A DNA stretch of 64,000 nucleotides from contig OZ024903.1 of assembly GCA_964017125.1 (NCBI GenBank), positions 60,326,670 through 60,390,669 of the forward strand, written 5' to 3'. The position numbers and the translations under genes were made by a program. Shown here piece after piece: positions 37,290 through 64,000 of the stretch. The notes beneath the pieces were generated by a model, which ran no database searches, was not told the origin of the DNA, and saw only the letters and a program-made list of their open reading frames with translations. Every line of letters begins with the position of its first letter. The stretch's first letter is position 1. The DNA comes from Flabesymbios commensalis (taxonomy: Eukaryota; Annelida; Polychaeta; Terebellida; Flabelligeridae).

Positions 37290-39110
37290 CCTAATCAGTA
37301 TCCCAGTAATGGTCTACCTATCTGGCACGGTTTACCTATCAAGGTAACTAATAGCTGATTTACGGTCATTTTGAATTTGATATAAATTAGTTAAAAACTT
37401 AGGGTGCATCCTCCCCCGAAACCTCAAATTTTGTTTTATAGTAATGGACTAACATCTAACACAGTTTGCAAAATATTGGGCATGTGAAAGTAAATAATGG
37501 CCGATAGGGGGTCATTTTGAATTTGATCGGGTCAGAATTTTTCAAGATGCATCCTCAGCTAAAATCTCATATTTCATTCTATAGTAATCTTCTAGCTATC
37601 TAGCAAGGTTTACCAAATATCGGCCATGTGAAAGTGAATAATGGCCTAAAGGCGGCCATTTTGAATTTGATCAAGTCGAAATTTTCCAAGATGCATCCTC
37701 AGCTGAAATCTCACATTTCATTCTATAGTAATAGTCTAGCCATCTAGCACGGTTTACCAAATATCGCCCATGTGAAAGTGAATAATGGCCGATAGGCCAT
37801 TTTGAATTTGATCAAGTCTAAATTTTTCAAGATGCATCCTCTCCTGAAATCTCACATTTCGTTTTATAGTAATGGTCTAGCCATCTAGTACGGTTACCAG
37901 AAAACGGCTATGTGAAAGTGAATAATGGCAGATAGGCGGCCTTTTTGAATTTGATCGAGTCAATTTTTTTCAAGATGCATACTCTCTTGTAATCTCACAG
38001 TTTGTTTTATAGTAATGGTCCAGCTATCTAACACGGTTTAACAAATATCAGCAATGTGAAAGTAAATAGTGGCCGATACGCAGCCATTTTGAATTCGATT
38101 GAGTCGAAAGGTTTTAAAAATCATCCTCTCTCAAAACGTCACATTTTGTTTTATAGTAATGGTCTAGCTATCTAGCACGGTTTACCTGATATCAGGCCTA
38201 TCAAGGTAAATAATGCTGATTGTCGGCCATTTTGAATTCGTAATTTAAAAATTTTCAGGGTGTATCCTTCCCCAAAAACTCAACACTTTGTTTTATAGTA
38301 ATCAGGTAATGGCCTAGCCATCTAGCACGGTTTACCAAATATCAGCCATGTGAAAATGAATAATGGCCGAAAAGGCGGCTATTTTAAATTTGATCAAGTC
38401 AAATTTTTTCAAGATGCATCCTCATCTGAAATTTCACATTTCGTTTTATAGTAATGGTCTAGCCATCTAGCACGGTTGACCAAATATCGGCCATGTGAAA
38501 GTGAATAATGGCCGATAAGCGACCATTTTGAATTTTATCGAGTCGAATTTTTTCAAGATGCATCCTCTCCTGAAATCACACATTTTGTTTTATAGTAATG
38601 GTCTAGCCATCTAGCACGGTTTACCAAATAACGGCCATGTGAAAGTGAATAATGGCCGATTGGCGGCCATTTTAAACTTGGACGAGTTGAATTTTTTCAA
38701 AATGCATCCTCTCCTGAAACCTTACAATTTGTTTTATAGTAATGGTGTAGATATCTTGAGCTGTTTTCATGATATTCCACAATATCAGGCCTGTCGAGGT
38801 GAATAATGGCCGGTAGGCGGCCATTTTGAATTTTATCAACTTGACATTTTTCAAGATGCATCCTCTCCTGAAACCTTACAATTTATTTGATATTAATGGT
38901 GTAGCTATCTTGAGCGGTTTTCATGATATTCCGCAATATCAGGCCTGTCGAGGTGAATAATGGCCGCTAGGCGGCCATTTTTAATTTAATTGACTTGAAA
39001 TTTTTCAAGATGCATCCTCTCCGGAAACCTCACAATTAGTTTTATAGTAATGGTGTAGCTATCTTGAGCGGTTTTCATGATATTCCGCAAAATCTTTCAG
39101 TCGGATTTAC
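37290..39110. repeat. tandem satellite, about 12 units of ~142 bp
   Basis: Unit landmarks in order: CATTTTGAATTTGATC, TTTTTCAAGATGCATCCTCT, TGTTTTATAGTAATGG, CTAGCCATCTAGCACGG, TTTACCAAATATCGGCCATG, TGAATAATGGCCGATAGGCG. The GAATTTGATC landmark recurs every 138-158 bp from about 37365 to 38975. Units at the right end change to a variant carrying TATCTTGAGCGGTTTTCATG. No coding frame spans a unit. Confidence 0.92.
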
Positions 39111-40110
39111 CGATGTTATAAATTAAATCAAAGTGCCGGGTCAACTTTAAGGTCAAGAAACCGGAAAAGGCACAACTAGGGACCTTAGAGAACATGTATG
39201 TGCAATATGGCTGTCATCGGCTCAGTACTTTTCTAGATCTGCTCCGGAAAGGAAGTGCGCTTCAAAACGTCTAAATAGGTCATAGTTCTGAACCAGAAGT
39301 AGGTCAAAGTTCAAATACCCCAAAAAGCACAACTAGACCCCCTAGGGGTGTTGTATGTAAAATTTGAAGACAATCGGACAAGTACTTTCAGAGATATGCT
39401 CCGGAAACGAATTGTTTACTGACGGCTCAACGCCGTAACATCATCATTTTCTCCTCTGCGACCTTGCGTATTGAATTCAGATTAAAAGTATTTCAACCTG
39501 TCCATTAGCCACCTGGAAGTAACCCACATACCAAAAATTGTTATCCTAGCTTATTTTCTTACAAAATTATAGGCAAAAGAGGCAAAAAAACGGAGGTAGA
39601 ATCCATAGCTCCCTCCGTCTCACCTACGGTGACGGCGGGAGCTAAAAAATCAATTGCACATCCACATGTTGCTAGGAATCTGATGTTAAAATTTAAAAAA
39701 AATGACTAAACTAATTTTTTGAGTTTTTGCGCCCCCCAAAAAATTAAGTTGGTCCGTGGCAGCTATTTTGAATTTCAGTAAAACCTTGAAAATGTCACCT
39801 GCAACATCTCCATATGGTGGGGAATGTGATAAAATTTGAATAATTTCTGACCAAGTTTTTGCCCCGACAATGGCGGCCATTTTGAATTTTGGTTGCTTCT
39901 TTAAAAAATCACTTGCACATCCCCATGTTGCTAGGACTGTCATTAAAAATTCAAAAAAATAAACCGGTAGTTTTTGAGTTATTGCGCCCACAGAATCCTG
40001 GCGCGACTAAATCCACTTTCCCTACGGGCAGGGGATAAAACCAGGACGGAGGCGGAATCAATAGCTCCATCCATCTCACCTGCGGTGATGGCGGGATCTA
40101 AAAATTAGGC
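39110..40110. repeat. diverged tandem repeats related to 57950-58640
   Basis: 39120-39430 holds two ~125-bp units ending in a TGCTCCGGAAA(C/G)GA motif, which also occurs singly near 47508. 39640-40110 holds ~150-bp units with the GGCGGCCATTTTGAATTTT core, GTTTTTGCCCC, and CATCCCCATGTTGCTAGG. The same words recur at 57950-58640. Confidence 0.65.
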
Positions 40111-40365
40111 AAAAGGTCATAACCACCAAAAGGCACATTCATATCTGTATACTCAGTGTACTGTGAATTTAATGGCGATGGACTAAATTAATTAAAGGAC
40201 TAAAGAAAGTGACAACATCCACGACAAACATATCTGAGCAATACAAATATTTTGCTTGTGTTGACCCTGTGAATAAGCTCTCAACAAAAACTTCACAGAG
40301 GGCTGAAAATAGGGAAAACATGAAAGTGTTTAAAAAAAGAAACTGAAGTTCTTGATACAGTATAG

Positions 40366-41728
40366 TTTATTTCTATATAAAAGTACATGATATTTAATAG
40401 TTGTGGCGATATTATTTTATTCACAGTGACATAAATATATTTCCTGTATCTACAAAATAGATTTGAATGTTCAGGTGACATTTATAAAATGGTAAAAATA
40501 AAATCTACAAATGGACAAGTTGACAAATGATCACTTATAGAGCTAACCTGTCAACTGTTAAAATATGTAAATAAGCTTTTGTAAGATAATGAAGCGATGA
40601 ATCAGTTAGTAAACTGTTTATTACAACAATAGCCAAACGCCATATACACAGCATCAAATAGTGTATAATTCTAGTCTGTACAATTACATTGTAAACTATA
40701 ATCACCAGACATGTTAACTGTTCGATATGCTATACACTATATTTCCACATAAATTAGTTCACTTTTGAGTAACTTGCAATTTTGCGTCTTTTAAACAGTA
40801 GATTTTCAGCTCATTTCAGCAGCAAAGTATGATTGCTATGAAGTATTCTAAAGATCATCACTACACAAAAAATATTCTGCAAGTTACAAGTAAGCGATTA
40901 AATGTAAGACTAATATTCAGGTACACTCATCACATACAATGTAAGAAACGCTAATAACGGACGACAAGTTCTCAATACACAAGCAGACATATCCACCTAC
41001 CAAACGAAAATACACAAGAAAGGCAGTATCTAAGCTGGAGTTAGCTGGAAAACTCTTTCTTAAGCAATTATGCAGAAAAATGAGCTAACCGGGATATAGG
41101 ACTAGCCTTTAGCCTTCTGCACACATTTAATATATAAAATCATCATCAGGCCAAAAATTTGTAATGCAATACATGGCTTGATGAAGACAAGTTTACAAAT
41201 TAAACTTCATAGTAATTTTAAATTTGAGAGGAGCATGTTCAAAGCAAGGCCAAGATTTAATAATAAGCATAGTAGCTGTGCAGTGGCTTTGCTGTGGTTT
41301 GCCATCAGTTCTTTCCATTTCTTTCTCAAAAGTAACTGGTTTAAGCAGAATAGTTATGGCAATTGTGAAATTCATTGTGTTTATGTTTGTAATAAATAAG
41401 CATTCTTTAAAATTTCTGTATGTTCATGATGTGTATGTTTAAAGATGTGTAGCACCAGATACAATTCACATTCACAAATGATGTTTTTGTCTTTCCATTT
41501 TTTAAAATTGGCATATAGTGAGCGACGAGACAAAAAAACTCGCAGCAGTGTTTTTCTCTAATAGATAACACATCACTCCCGATTTTCGCTGTTTCCATCA
41601 CAAACACTTGCTTTTTTTCCATTTCTCCTGCTTGCATGGAGTTGCATGAATGAAGAGTTACAGGGTTGAATACCACCTGTCTAGTGAACGTCTAGTTGAT
41701 CTACTGTATTGTCTTGTCAAATGGCCAT
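40366..41728 (-). other. probable 3' UTR of beta-catenin
   Basis: This stretch follows the beta-catenin stop codon (41731-41729) on the minus strand, is AT-rich, has no long open frame, and lacks the repeat families seen on either side. Two minus-strand AATAAA signals are present, at 40622-40617 and 40371-40366, giving 3' UTRs of about 1.1 or 1.35 kb. The repeat-rich sequence starts again below about 40290. The boundary is inferred; no transcript evidence is available here. Confidence 0.45.
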
Positions 41729-56153
<14,425 letters not shown>

Positions 56154-57949
56154 GCTTGTATCCTGATGTTTGTCCTCCGTCTGCTTGCGCTCAAAAAACC
56201 AAAACTACCAAGCAATCAACCTTAAAAACAAACAATAGTAGGCAAAAAGTTAGCTTTTGTCCATTAGTACATGCATATATGTATATATATTGAAACTTTA
56301 TCTAAGTACTGGTACCTCAATTTATACAATTTAGACCTAAAATGTAAAAAACAAAAACAAAGGAAAAGTGAAATTTGTGTTTTCAACCAAAATCTGTCAA
56401 ATTAGCCAATACTGTGGGCAAACTATAGTACATATCATTAAAGATGACCATATGCTCAACCCATTTTAAACCAAATAGCGCGAGAGTCGTAGCTTGAGAA
56501 GTCATACAATTTCTGTTGTTATTCAAAAAGGAGCGCACCAGCACTGTACAGACATGGGGTATTCAGTGATGATGATATTAGGCATGCGATCGCACGTGCA
56601 CGCCATCACATGCCTAAAACAAAGTTGAGGAGTAGGAAAAACAGCACACCTTGTACAATGTACAGATACAAAGGCAACACTTGGTAAATTGCAAATCACA
56701 CTCCTTCCACACTCCTTGCTCATTCAAGGAGTGTGATTTCCCACACACCACTATTTTGTGAAACATCAGCACTGGATATTCATATTCATCAATTTATTCA
56801 TATTAATCAGTATTCACTACATTTTTCAGAGTATTGATGTGTATTCATGAATACTTGTTTATTACTAATGAGAAATACAACCTTCATAAGTAATCACAAC
56901 CTTCTCACAGATTTTGCAATATAAAAAAGCTTGTGAGTTCTGCTGGCTAAGCGCTCATTTTTTTAGCATAATGCGAAATAAAAAACAGCATTGCTAACAA
57001 AACAGCCTGGCAAAAATTGCTGGCAAAAAAATTAAGCAGGGATTCCCAAAAGTGTCTGAATAATGGCACTGCATTTTGCCACTGGCTTCTATCGATTCTG
57101 ATTCACTAAAAAAAATATAAATTTATAGATTGGAATTGGAGAATAGTATCAGTACAGAACACTGCACATGTTGGTGTAGCGTCAGTCAACCAGTTGCGAG
57201 GCTGGCAGATCATTAGACAGTATCGAGTCAGTACTTGTAATACGTCTACAACATGGTCGCCCGACAGCACAAAATCTCTAAAATCAGAAACAACAATATT
57301 GATTGGTTGGAAGCTTCACCACCAACCAATTTTCCACATAAGTTTTTGTACATAATGGCCATAATGATTCTTCTACATATAGTTTTGATAAATAATGGCC
57401 ACACATGATGATATGATGCTATACGGGTAAATCAGATTATTTTTAGAAAAAAAGACAATTAATCAGAAGACTGCTTGCAAAATGCCATGTAAATTCCTTG
57501 AGAATTGACAAAATGCTTGCAAAATGTCATGTAAATTCATTGAGAATTGACAGGAGTAATCAGTGAGAAGTTAGGTTTCATTTTGGGCAATATCCAAACT
57601 AAATCCTGTTCAATATTATAATTATATCAGCATAATACAGAAATGTATGGACATTTAAAATGCATTTCTGATTTTGTACATGAGATACAATTTTCAGCCA
57701 TTGATTTGATTTCAAACACCTGGATTTTTACAATTTGCTATAAAACCAAAAACATACTAAGCAATTCTGGATAATTCATCATAAGTTGTAAAACCTAACT
57801 GGCATCGTGATTAAAACATAAAAAGCTGAATACAGTACTAGTGTCTAGTGATCTGTATAGTGATGCTGTAATCCATTTTATTCATGACAAAAAAAAATAC
57901 AATATAATTGGTGTCATGAAAGAATCACCAAAGCTCATCATGCATCCTG

Positions 57950-58640
57950 ATTAAAACTTAGAAGGCCTAAAATTCTACATCATCTCTGCCATAAAGTGGG
58001 CTTTTCAGTTTTTGCACCCACAAAAAATTAAAATAATTAAATAAATAAACAATCTGCTCAGGGCGGTCATTTTAAATTTCATTAAAATCACTTGTAAGCA
58101 TATATTTCCATAGGTGGGTAATGTGATTGTAAAATGAATAATTTCTGACTAAGTTTTTGCAACGACAAAAATTAAAGTTGATCCGTGATGGCCATCTTGA
58201 ATTTTGCCAAGATCTTTTAAAAACTTACACAAATCCACCTTGTTAAAGGCAATTTAAAATTTTTACCACTACTTTTTTTACGCCCACAAAAAATAAAGTT
58301 GAACTCCAGCGGTATTTTTGAATTTTGGTAGCATATTCAAACCTTTCCATCTTGCCTTAAAAAAAAAATTGTAACACCTCACCCCCCCCCCTAAGTGCCA
58401 GTTTTTCTTGTTTCTTTTTAATGTACACCACTTGGCATGATCATTAAAATTTCAAGCACCATTTAGATTTTGTAAACTAGGTGACAATGGTACCATAACC
58501 CTATATCATCCCCCGCCATAAATTAGGTTACAGTTTTTGCGGTCACAAATATTTAAAAAGTTGACTTGTGGTGACCATTTTAAATTTCAGTAAAATCACC
58601 AGCACATTTCCATATGGTGATTTAAAAAGACAGAGCTTAG
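57950..58640. repeat. diverged tandem repeats, same family as 39640-40110
   Basis: About four ~150-bp units share CATTTTAAATTTCA, ATTTCCATA(G/T)GGTG, ATAATTTCTGACTAAGTTTT and GATGGCCATCTTGAATTTT. Located upstream of beta-catenin. Non-coding. Confidence 0.65.
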
Positions 58641-61600
58641 GCAAGCTATTGCAATAATTTTAATAAATAAAAAGCATTTTTGCAAAAATAAACTTTGAAC
58701 TGTCGAGAGCTAAAGGGATTTTTAAACACAATGGCTATCATAAGGCAGGTTTATAATGGCAGTGAATGGGAGCAGTCATTTTGTAAACGAGGCTGTCCAT
58801 AGAGCTACATTATAAAGAACCACGTATGATTAGCCAGCTGCCAAGTGCTGCCTTTTTTCAAAAGGCTTTAAGACCCATATTATTTATGGAAAAGCCGTCT
58901 TCTTCAAACTGGACCTACCTAGGCTATACAAGCTTACCTCAGACAATATTAAAGTTATATATCACATTTCAGGGTAAAAATTTCATTGGTGGTTCAAATT
59001 TCCAAAAATACACCAAAAGTGCTAACAAATTTTAAAATCTAATTTCTGAAAAATACATGTTTCAAACCTTCACATATTGTCAAACAGTCAGGCTGAATCG
59101 ATGTCTCTTCAAACTAGCCCACGTTCAGTGTATTGTTGTATGTGAGACGGGACAAATTGCCAACATACCGCACCACTACCACCTGTTATGACTCAGGTGA
59201 GAGGCGGGCAGTCAGACAGTGTACACATAACACAAACAGCAGTCAGTCACGGGCCACAGACAATCTTTAATGCTTACCGTACATGTGGAAAAATTCTCAC
59301 TTTTTATTTTGCGATGTACACAAAGTTATTAAAATCACTTTACTTGAAAAATCGTATGTCAAAACTAGAGTGTCAAGCGCAGAAAGGTGTCTAGTTTTGA
59401 ACAGCAAATAATTTCCGACGACTGTGACTGTAATGGTAATACATCACGAAGCAGTAGAAAGGCGGTAGGGTGTGTACGTCTCAGTGCCTGACATGCAGAC
59501 TGCCAGCCTAAGGCTGATAGTACAAGCACTTGTGAAAAACACTCATCTGAGTGACACGCACACAAAGCCCTGCAGTATACTCGGCACAGTTTTACAGTTA
59601 CTTTTAATGTAGGTCAGCGCTTCTGATGTACAGCAGTGATGCACTTAGTCTATTTTCAGAAAAGAAAATTTCGTCTTCAAATTTTTTTTCAAGAGTTCCC
59701 AATATTTTATATTATCAATAATTAAACCCACTTGTGTGTATTTTTAATCGGAGAAAGAACTCGTCTTATAAATTAGCGCTATAGCAGATCGCTGCGCTCA
59801 CATCTAGGCGTTGTAACACACGGCTACTTTTGAATATACGCTTTTTTTAACAATATTTAGCATTTTACAAAATCTGAAGTCGTCAAATTAATGTTTCTTA
59901 AATCTCTACTTGATGAGAAAAGAAGCAACCATTTTCTTTTCTTATTTTTTGGTTGATTTTATTTCACACTGGTTTGTTGGATTTAAATAATGCCTATTTT
60001 TAGTGCCGCTGCACTCAATTTTATGTTTTAACCTCATTATGTTTGTTTTTCTGTTTCAAGTGAGCGGCGCATTACTACAACATCAGATTAGGGTTGAGCA
60101 TTACAAAAAACCTATCTTTTCTGACCAGCAGGCGAATTGGATGCTTGCCAATTTAAAAAAAAACATGTCAATTTCAGGGGATTAAAAAATCCAGCTCCAG
60201 GGTTCCCTCCCCCCCAACCCAGTGCTCACCACAGGCTATTCACCCCCCCCCCCCCCCCTTAGTTGGCAAAAGATAATAACCTTACAGGCTATTGTTTTCA
60301 TGCTGGTCCAGCCTCGTAGACGATGGACCAACATTAGGCATACAGGAAATTTGGGTCAATATATATTGTGTCCGCTAGAAATGCGCTGGTCCGCCGACAT
60401 TAATGCAATGCTGGGTTAGCATAGGCCTAACGTAGTCGTTAGTCATTTAGGTAAGTTGGCTGTTCATTTAGGCCCATAAATGATGTTCAATCAGTGTTAC
60501 ATTACCACAACACTGTGTCAGCGCCTTGTGTTTGTTTGACAAATGACGGGCACGGTCCTCAACGATTACCCTTTATTGGCGCTGAAATTATGTTGTGCTC
60601 GCTAAAACATCTGATTCCAGACCACGCTGCTGTCTTTACCGGCATAGTCTATAAATAGATCACCTTGAGGTAAGATGGGTGTCTAAGACCTGCATGATCT
60701 CTCTAAATTACATCAATGTTTTTATTTTTTAACGGGTAGATATTAGGAGAGAAAGCGATACTGCATCCATATGTGTGTGATAGCTCAGGTAGTGTCAGCA
60801 CCTATTTCCTGGAGTCACTCGCCAAGTAGTTACTTGGCGTTACTTCAAAGTGACAGTCAGTGATTAAAAACGTTCGCTTAATCTATTTTTGATTGAAATA
60901 AAGCAATAATTACGATTTTAAAGAACTTGAAGAAATCTAAAATATCATTTTATGTTCGAATATAAGTGCATGCACTTATTTTCGAAAACTGAGTGCATCT
61001 TCAAATATAAATGCATGCACGTTAATGCGCGGGGATACGGTACACACTGTCCCATACACATGTATTGTCACTACTGATGCTTACTGAAAGTAATTTCATA
61101 ATTAATTAAAGCACATAAACTTTCTTGTTTGTTGTTTGACTATTTCAGTATCCCTGTAAAAAAAAACCTATAAATTATAATAAAAACATAACTAAGCAAA
61201 AATTATAAAAACAATATAAATAACCATAAATGCGCTGAGAAATGGCAACTAAACAAATAATTTGGGCCTTGCATGAAAAAAAAAAGTTTAAACAGGAATC
61301 TTTAGTTGAGCAGGACTCGCTGGTTTTTGCAGGAAGAAGGTTCTACCACACTGGAAATTTTGTCTGAAATTATGCACTGTTGTTGTAGCATGTGGTACTT
61401 CGAGTGAAGTACTGTGATTTGGTGTGAGCATTTGCATTATTAACTGCATTTTAAAATAACAATAGATTTTTCTAATTAATAAGCCATAGATTCCAATGTA
61501 AATCAGTTCCAATATTTGCTTTAGACCGTACACTATACGTTAACAATAATTGATTCACACTTTATTCACACTAAGAAGGTTCTACTACCTGTTGAGTTGT

Positions 61601-62594
61601 TCCGGGGAATCCAAATGAATCCAACCTTCTAAAAAACGACACCTATGATTGGATGGGTTTAACCAATGAGAAAGTACTGGAAGCTATTTAAATATCAGTG
61701 GAAGTACTACATGTGGTCTACGGCGGGCAGTGTATGGAAGTACTTGCATTGACGTATCGAGGTACTACGATCGAAGGACGTACAATCGATAGTCCTCCTT
61801 GACCTGATAACCATTACAATATGGGCATGTCCATGTTCAGTGACCAAATAGTCTACCCAAACAAACTTCAATTTGTACGCATTTTTAAATTGATGAACTA
61901 TATGTTTGCAATGAAAATTATGAATTATCTGAGAAGGACACAACATAAAAAAAATCACTTTACTGTAACCATATTAATAGCAGAAAAAACACATTTGATT
62001 GATAAATAAACCTACCGGTAATTGCTGGGCTTGAATTTGTGACATGGCAGCATAGGTTTTTTTAAATTGCATAATTTTAAAACTTATCTATTTTTTATGT
62101 CAAACCAACTTACTAACTTAACATAATTTATGATATTTAAAATCTGAAAGTAATGCTCAGTCAGTAAAAAAAGGGATTGCATTAAAAGAGTACACTTAAT
62201 AAAGAATTAATCGGAGGGGTATGCCCGGTATGGACGTAACTGCCATCGGTCCACCACATGGTTATATTTTCGATGTGGTTTTTACAAAACAAGGTTGATA
62301 TTGAGCTATCCAGAATTGACTAAACGCTTGAAATATAACAGATGTAAGTCCTTTATCGTAAGTTATCAGTCTATTCTAACAGAGTTTTAAAAACATTTAC
62401 ATAACAGGTTTATAATATATTGTCAACTGGTCAACTTTTTTGCTCTCCGTCCCAGTCACGTTTTCACTCAGGTCTGATATACCAAATAAGACTACTGAGG
62501 TCTCTTTTGGCAGGATACAGCACAATATGGACGACTTCCAGTCGAGTTGTGTCGGTCAATAAACATTCTGACGTCCGTCACAGAACTTGTGGTG

Positions 62595-63239
62595 TCTCCT
62601 TGACATTGCACGATCAGTGGGCCGCAATTACCGTACTGTGTTATTGTCGGTGTTGAGCAGGCATTTAACTACTGAAATATCATAATAAAAAAAACACTGC
62701 TGTGCTGTTTAATATAACCAGGCATAGTGAGTATGAATCCGGATAATGATGCACAGGGTTCATACTCCCATAAAGAAACAGAATTCCAGGACTTTTCCAG
62801 GACGGAAATGTCTCCTTGACATTGCACGATCAGTGGGCCGCAATTACCGTACTGTGTTATTGTCGGTGTTGAGCAGGCATTTAACTACTGAAATATCATA
62901 ATAAAATAACACTGCTGTGCTGTTTAATATAACCAGGCATAGTGAGTATGAATCCGGATAATGATGCACAGGGTTCATACTCCCATAAAGAAACAGAATT
63001 CCAGGACTTTTCCAGGACGGAAATGTTTCCTTGACATTGCACGATCAGTGGGCCGCAATTACCGTACTGTGTTATTGTCGGTGTTGAGCAGGCATTTAAC
63101 TACTGAAATATCATAATAAAATAACACTGCTGTGCTGTTTAATATAACCAGGCATAGTGAGTATGAATCCGGATAATGATGCACAGGGTTCATACTCCCA
63201 TAAAGAAACAGAATTCCAGTACTTTTCCAGGACGTTTCC
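62595..63239. repeat. three near-identical 215-bp tandem units
   Basis: Units start at 62595, 62811 and 63026 (TCCTTGACATTGCACGATCA). Each ends with the first ~55 bp of a hAT-like element (CAGGGTTCATACTCCC at 62754, 62969 and 63184, exactly 215 apart). Only a few bases differ, so the triplication is recent. Confidence 0.95.
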
Positions 63240-63519
63240 AGGACCTACTAAGATTTTTCAAGGACTTTCGTGTACACAATAACTCGTACATTTATTTCCC
63301 CAAAACAACTTGAATCTACATTTTACATATTTTTTAAAATTGGGCAGGTAGATCTATTTCAAATTGTTCTAAAAAGAGTAACTTAATTATTAGACTCTAG
63401 CAAATACTATTTTTGCAATCTCTTTTCTCATTATTTAAAATTCCAGGACTTCAAGGCCTGGATTTTTATTTTTCAAATTCAAGTACTTTCTAGGATTTCC
63501 AGGACCGGTGCAAACCGTG
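63184..63519. mobile_element. non-autonomous hAT-like element
   Basis: The left end CAGGGTTCATACTCC and right end GGTGCAAACCGTG form imperfect terminal inverted repeats. Both ends carry subterminal TTCCAGGAC repeats. The flanks share GATGCA (63178-63183 and 63520-63525), shorter than the 8 bp usual for hAT. Length 336 bp; no coding. Confidence 0.65.
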
Positions 63520-64000
63520 GATGCACTGTATGTAGATCGTTCAAACAGGCCTATATTATCCACTAGCATCAACAGGGTCAACAGAGATGACACACTCCCC
63601 AGACAGACAACTGTCTGGCAAATATCAAAAGTTTGTGCTGTACTGGTTCAACATATTCGACGTCGGCTCAGCACTGATCCAACATGTGCTTACACTACCG
63701 GTGATGTCTTGCGTTTGCCGGGCTCACATCGTCTCCGCCTTAAACACGAAGCATTGAACCTGTGTCGGCCTAATATGGGGCCAGCATCGCAGATGTTGTG
63801 CCAACATTATAACAACATCGCGTCGGGACATAACATGACATCACTAATCCCCCGGTTACTTTAATACTATACCCTGCCTTAATGCACGCCTGTTTATTCA
63901 TATTCATGTTGGGCCAGCGTCGCAGCCGGTGGCCCAGCATAAAGCCAGCATTGGTTGATGTGCCTTGTTTGCTGGGGTGGTGTGGCGACATAGACAGGGA

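Larger units (their letters stand above)
56154..64000. other. upstream flank of beta-catenin, first non-coding exon not located
   Basis: The coding start at 56153 follows GAGCGCAAGCAGACGGAGG on the minus strand, with AG acceptors just upstream, so a separate 5' UTR exon is likely. I could not place it or the promoter. The rest is AT-rich, with the tandem blocks at 57950-58640 and 62595-63239 and palindrome-family copies near 60300 and 63640-63980. Confidence 0.45.

Noticed and set aside
37290-39110. CRISPR-like array
   Set aside because: The repeat unit is the whole ~142 bp with no distinct spacers, in a eukaryotic genome; it is a satellite.
62420-62656. Plus-strand frame of 78 codons running into the 215-bp array
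   Set aside because: The last third is the tandem unit; no domain and no supporting splice sites.
63508-63864. Plus-strand frame of 118 codons at the right edge
   Set aside because: Consists of the hAT-like element end plus palindrome-family copies.

Overview
This is a metazoan genomic window: spliced genes with long AT-rich introns, tRNA-derived SINEs, non-LTR retrotransposon scraps, many short inverted-repeat elements and tandem repeats. The best clue to the lineage is a complete beta-catenin gene. Its protein looks like that of a marine invertebrate, and ambulacrarian (hemichordate or echinoderm) forms are the nearest I can recall. That assignment is from memory and is tentative.

Layout. 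1-6.9 kb: repeats only. 6.9-12.5 kb, minus strand: three linked exons of a multi-pass membrane protein resembling the gustatory-receptor-like family. The 3' part of this gene was not found and may lie off the left edge. 12.5-20 kb: intergenic SINEs, palindromic elements and a LINE piece. 20-31.6 kb: nested mobile-element debris, with three fragments of one ORF-bearing element family, two of them inverted around a CpG-rich insert that holds a probable LTR-retroelement fossil. 31.6-40.3 kb: SINEs and several tandem repeat families, including about a dozen units of a ~142-bp satellite. 40.4-56.2 kb, minus strand: beta-catenin, 15 coding exons and 827 residues, with a probable 1.3-kb 3' UTR. 56.2-64 kb: upstream flank with no recognised gene; tandem repeats and a 3x215-bp array joined to a hAT-like element.

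The two genes are unrelated in function. Beta-catenin is the Wnt effector and cadherin adaptor; the other is a candidate chemoreceptor. The most distinctive non-genic content is (i) nine TTAA-flanked short elements in at least four families, (ii) five full-length dimeric-tRNA SINEs, each with target-site duplications, one carrying a different tRNA head, and (iii) a dispersed family of palindromes whose arms differ between copies but pair within each copy.

Limits: all splice sites were read by eye from phase, GT/AG signals and family similarity. No alignment or search was run.
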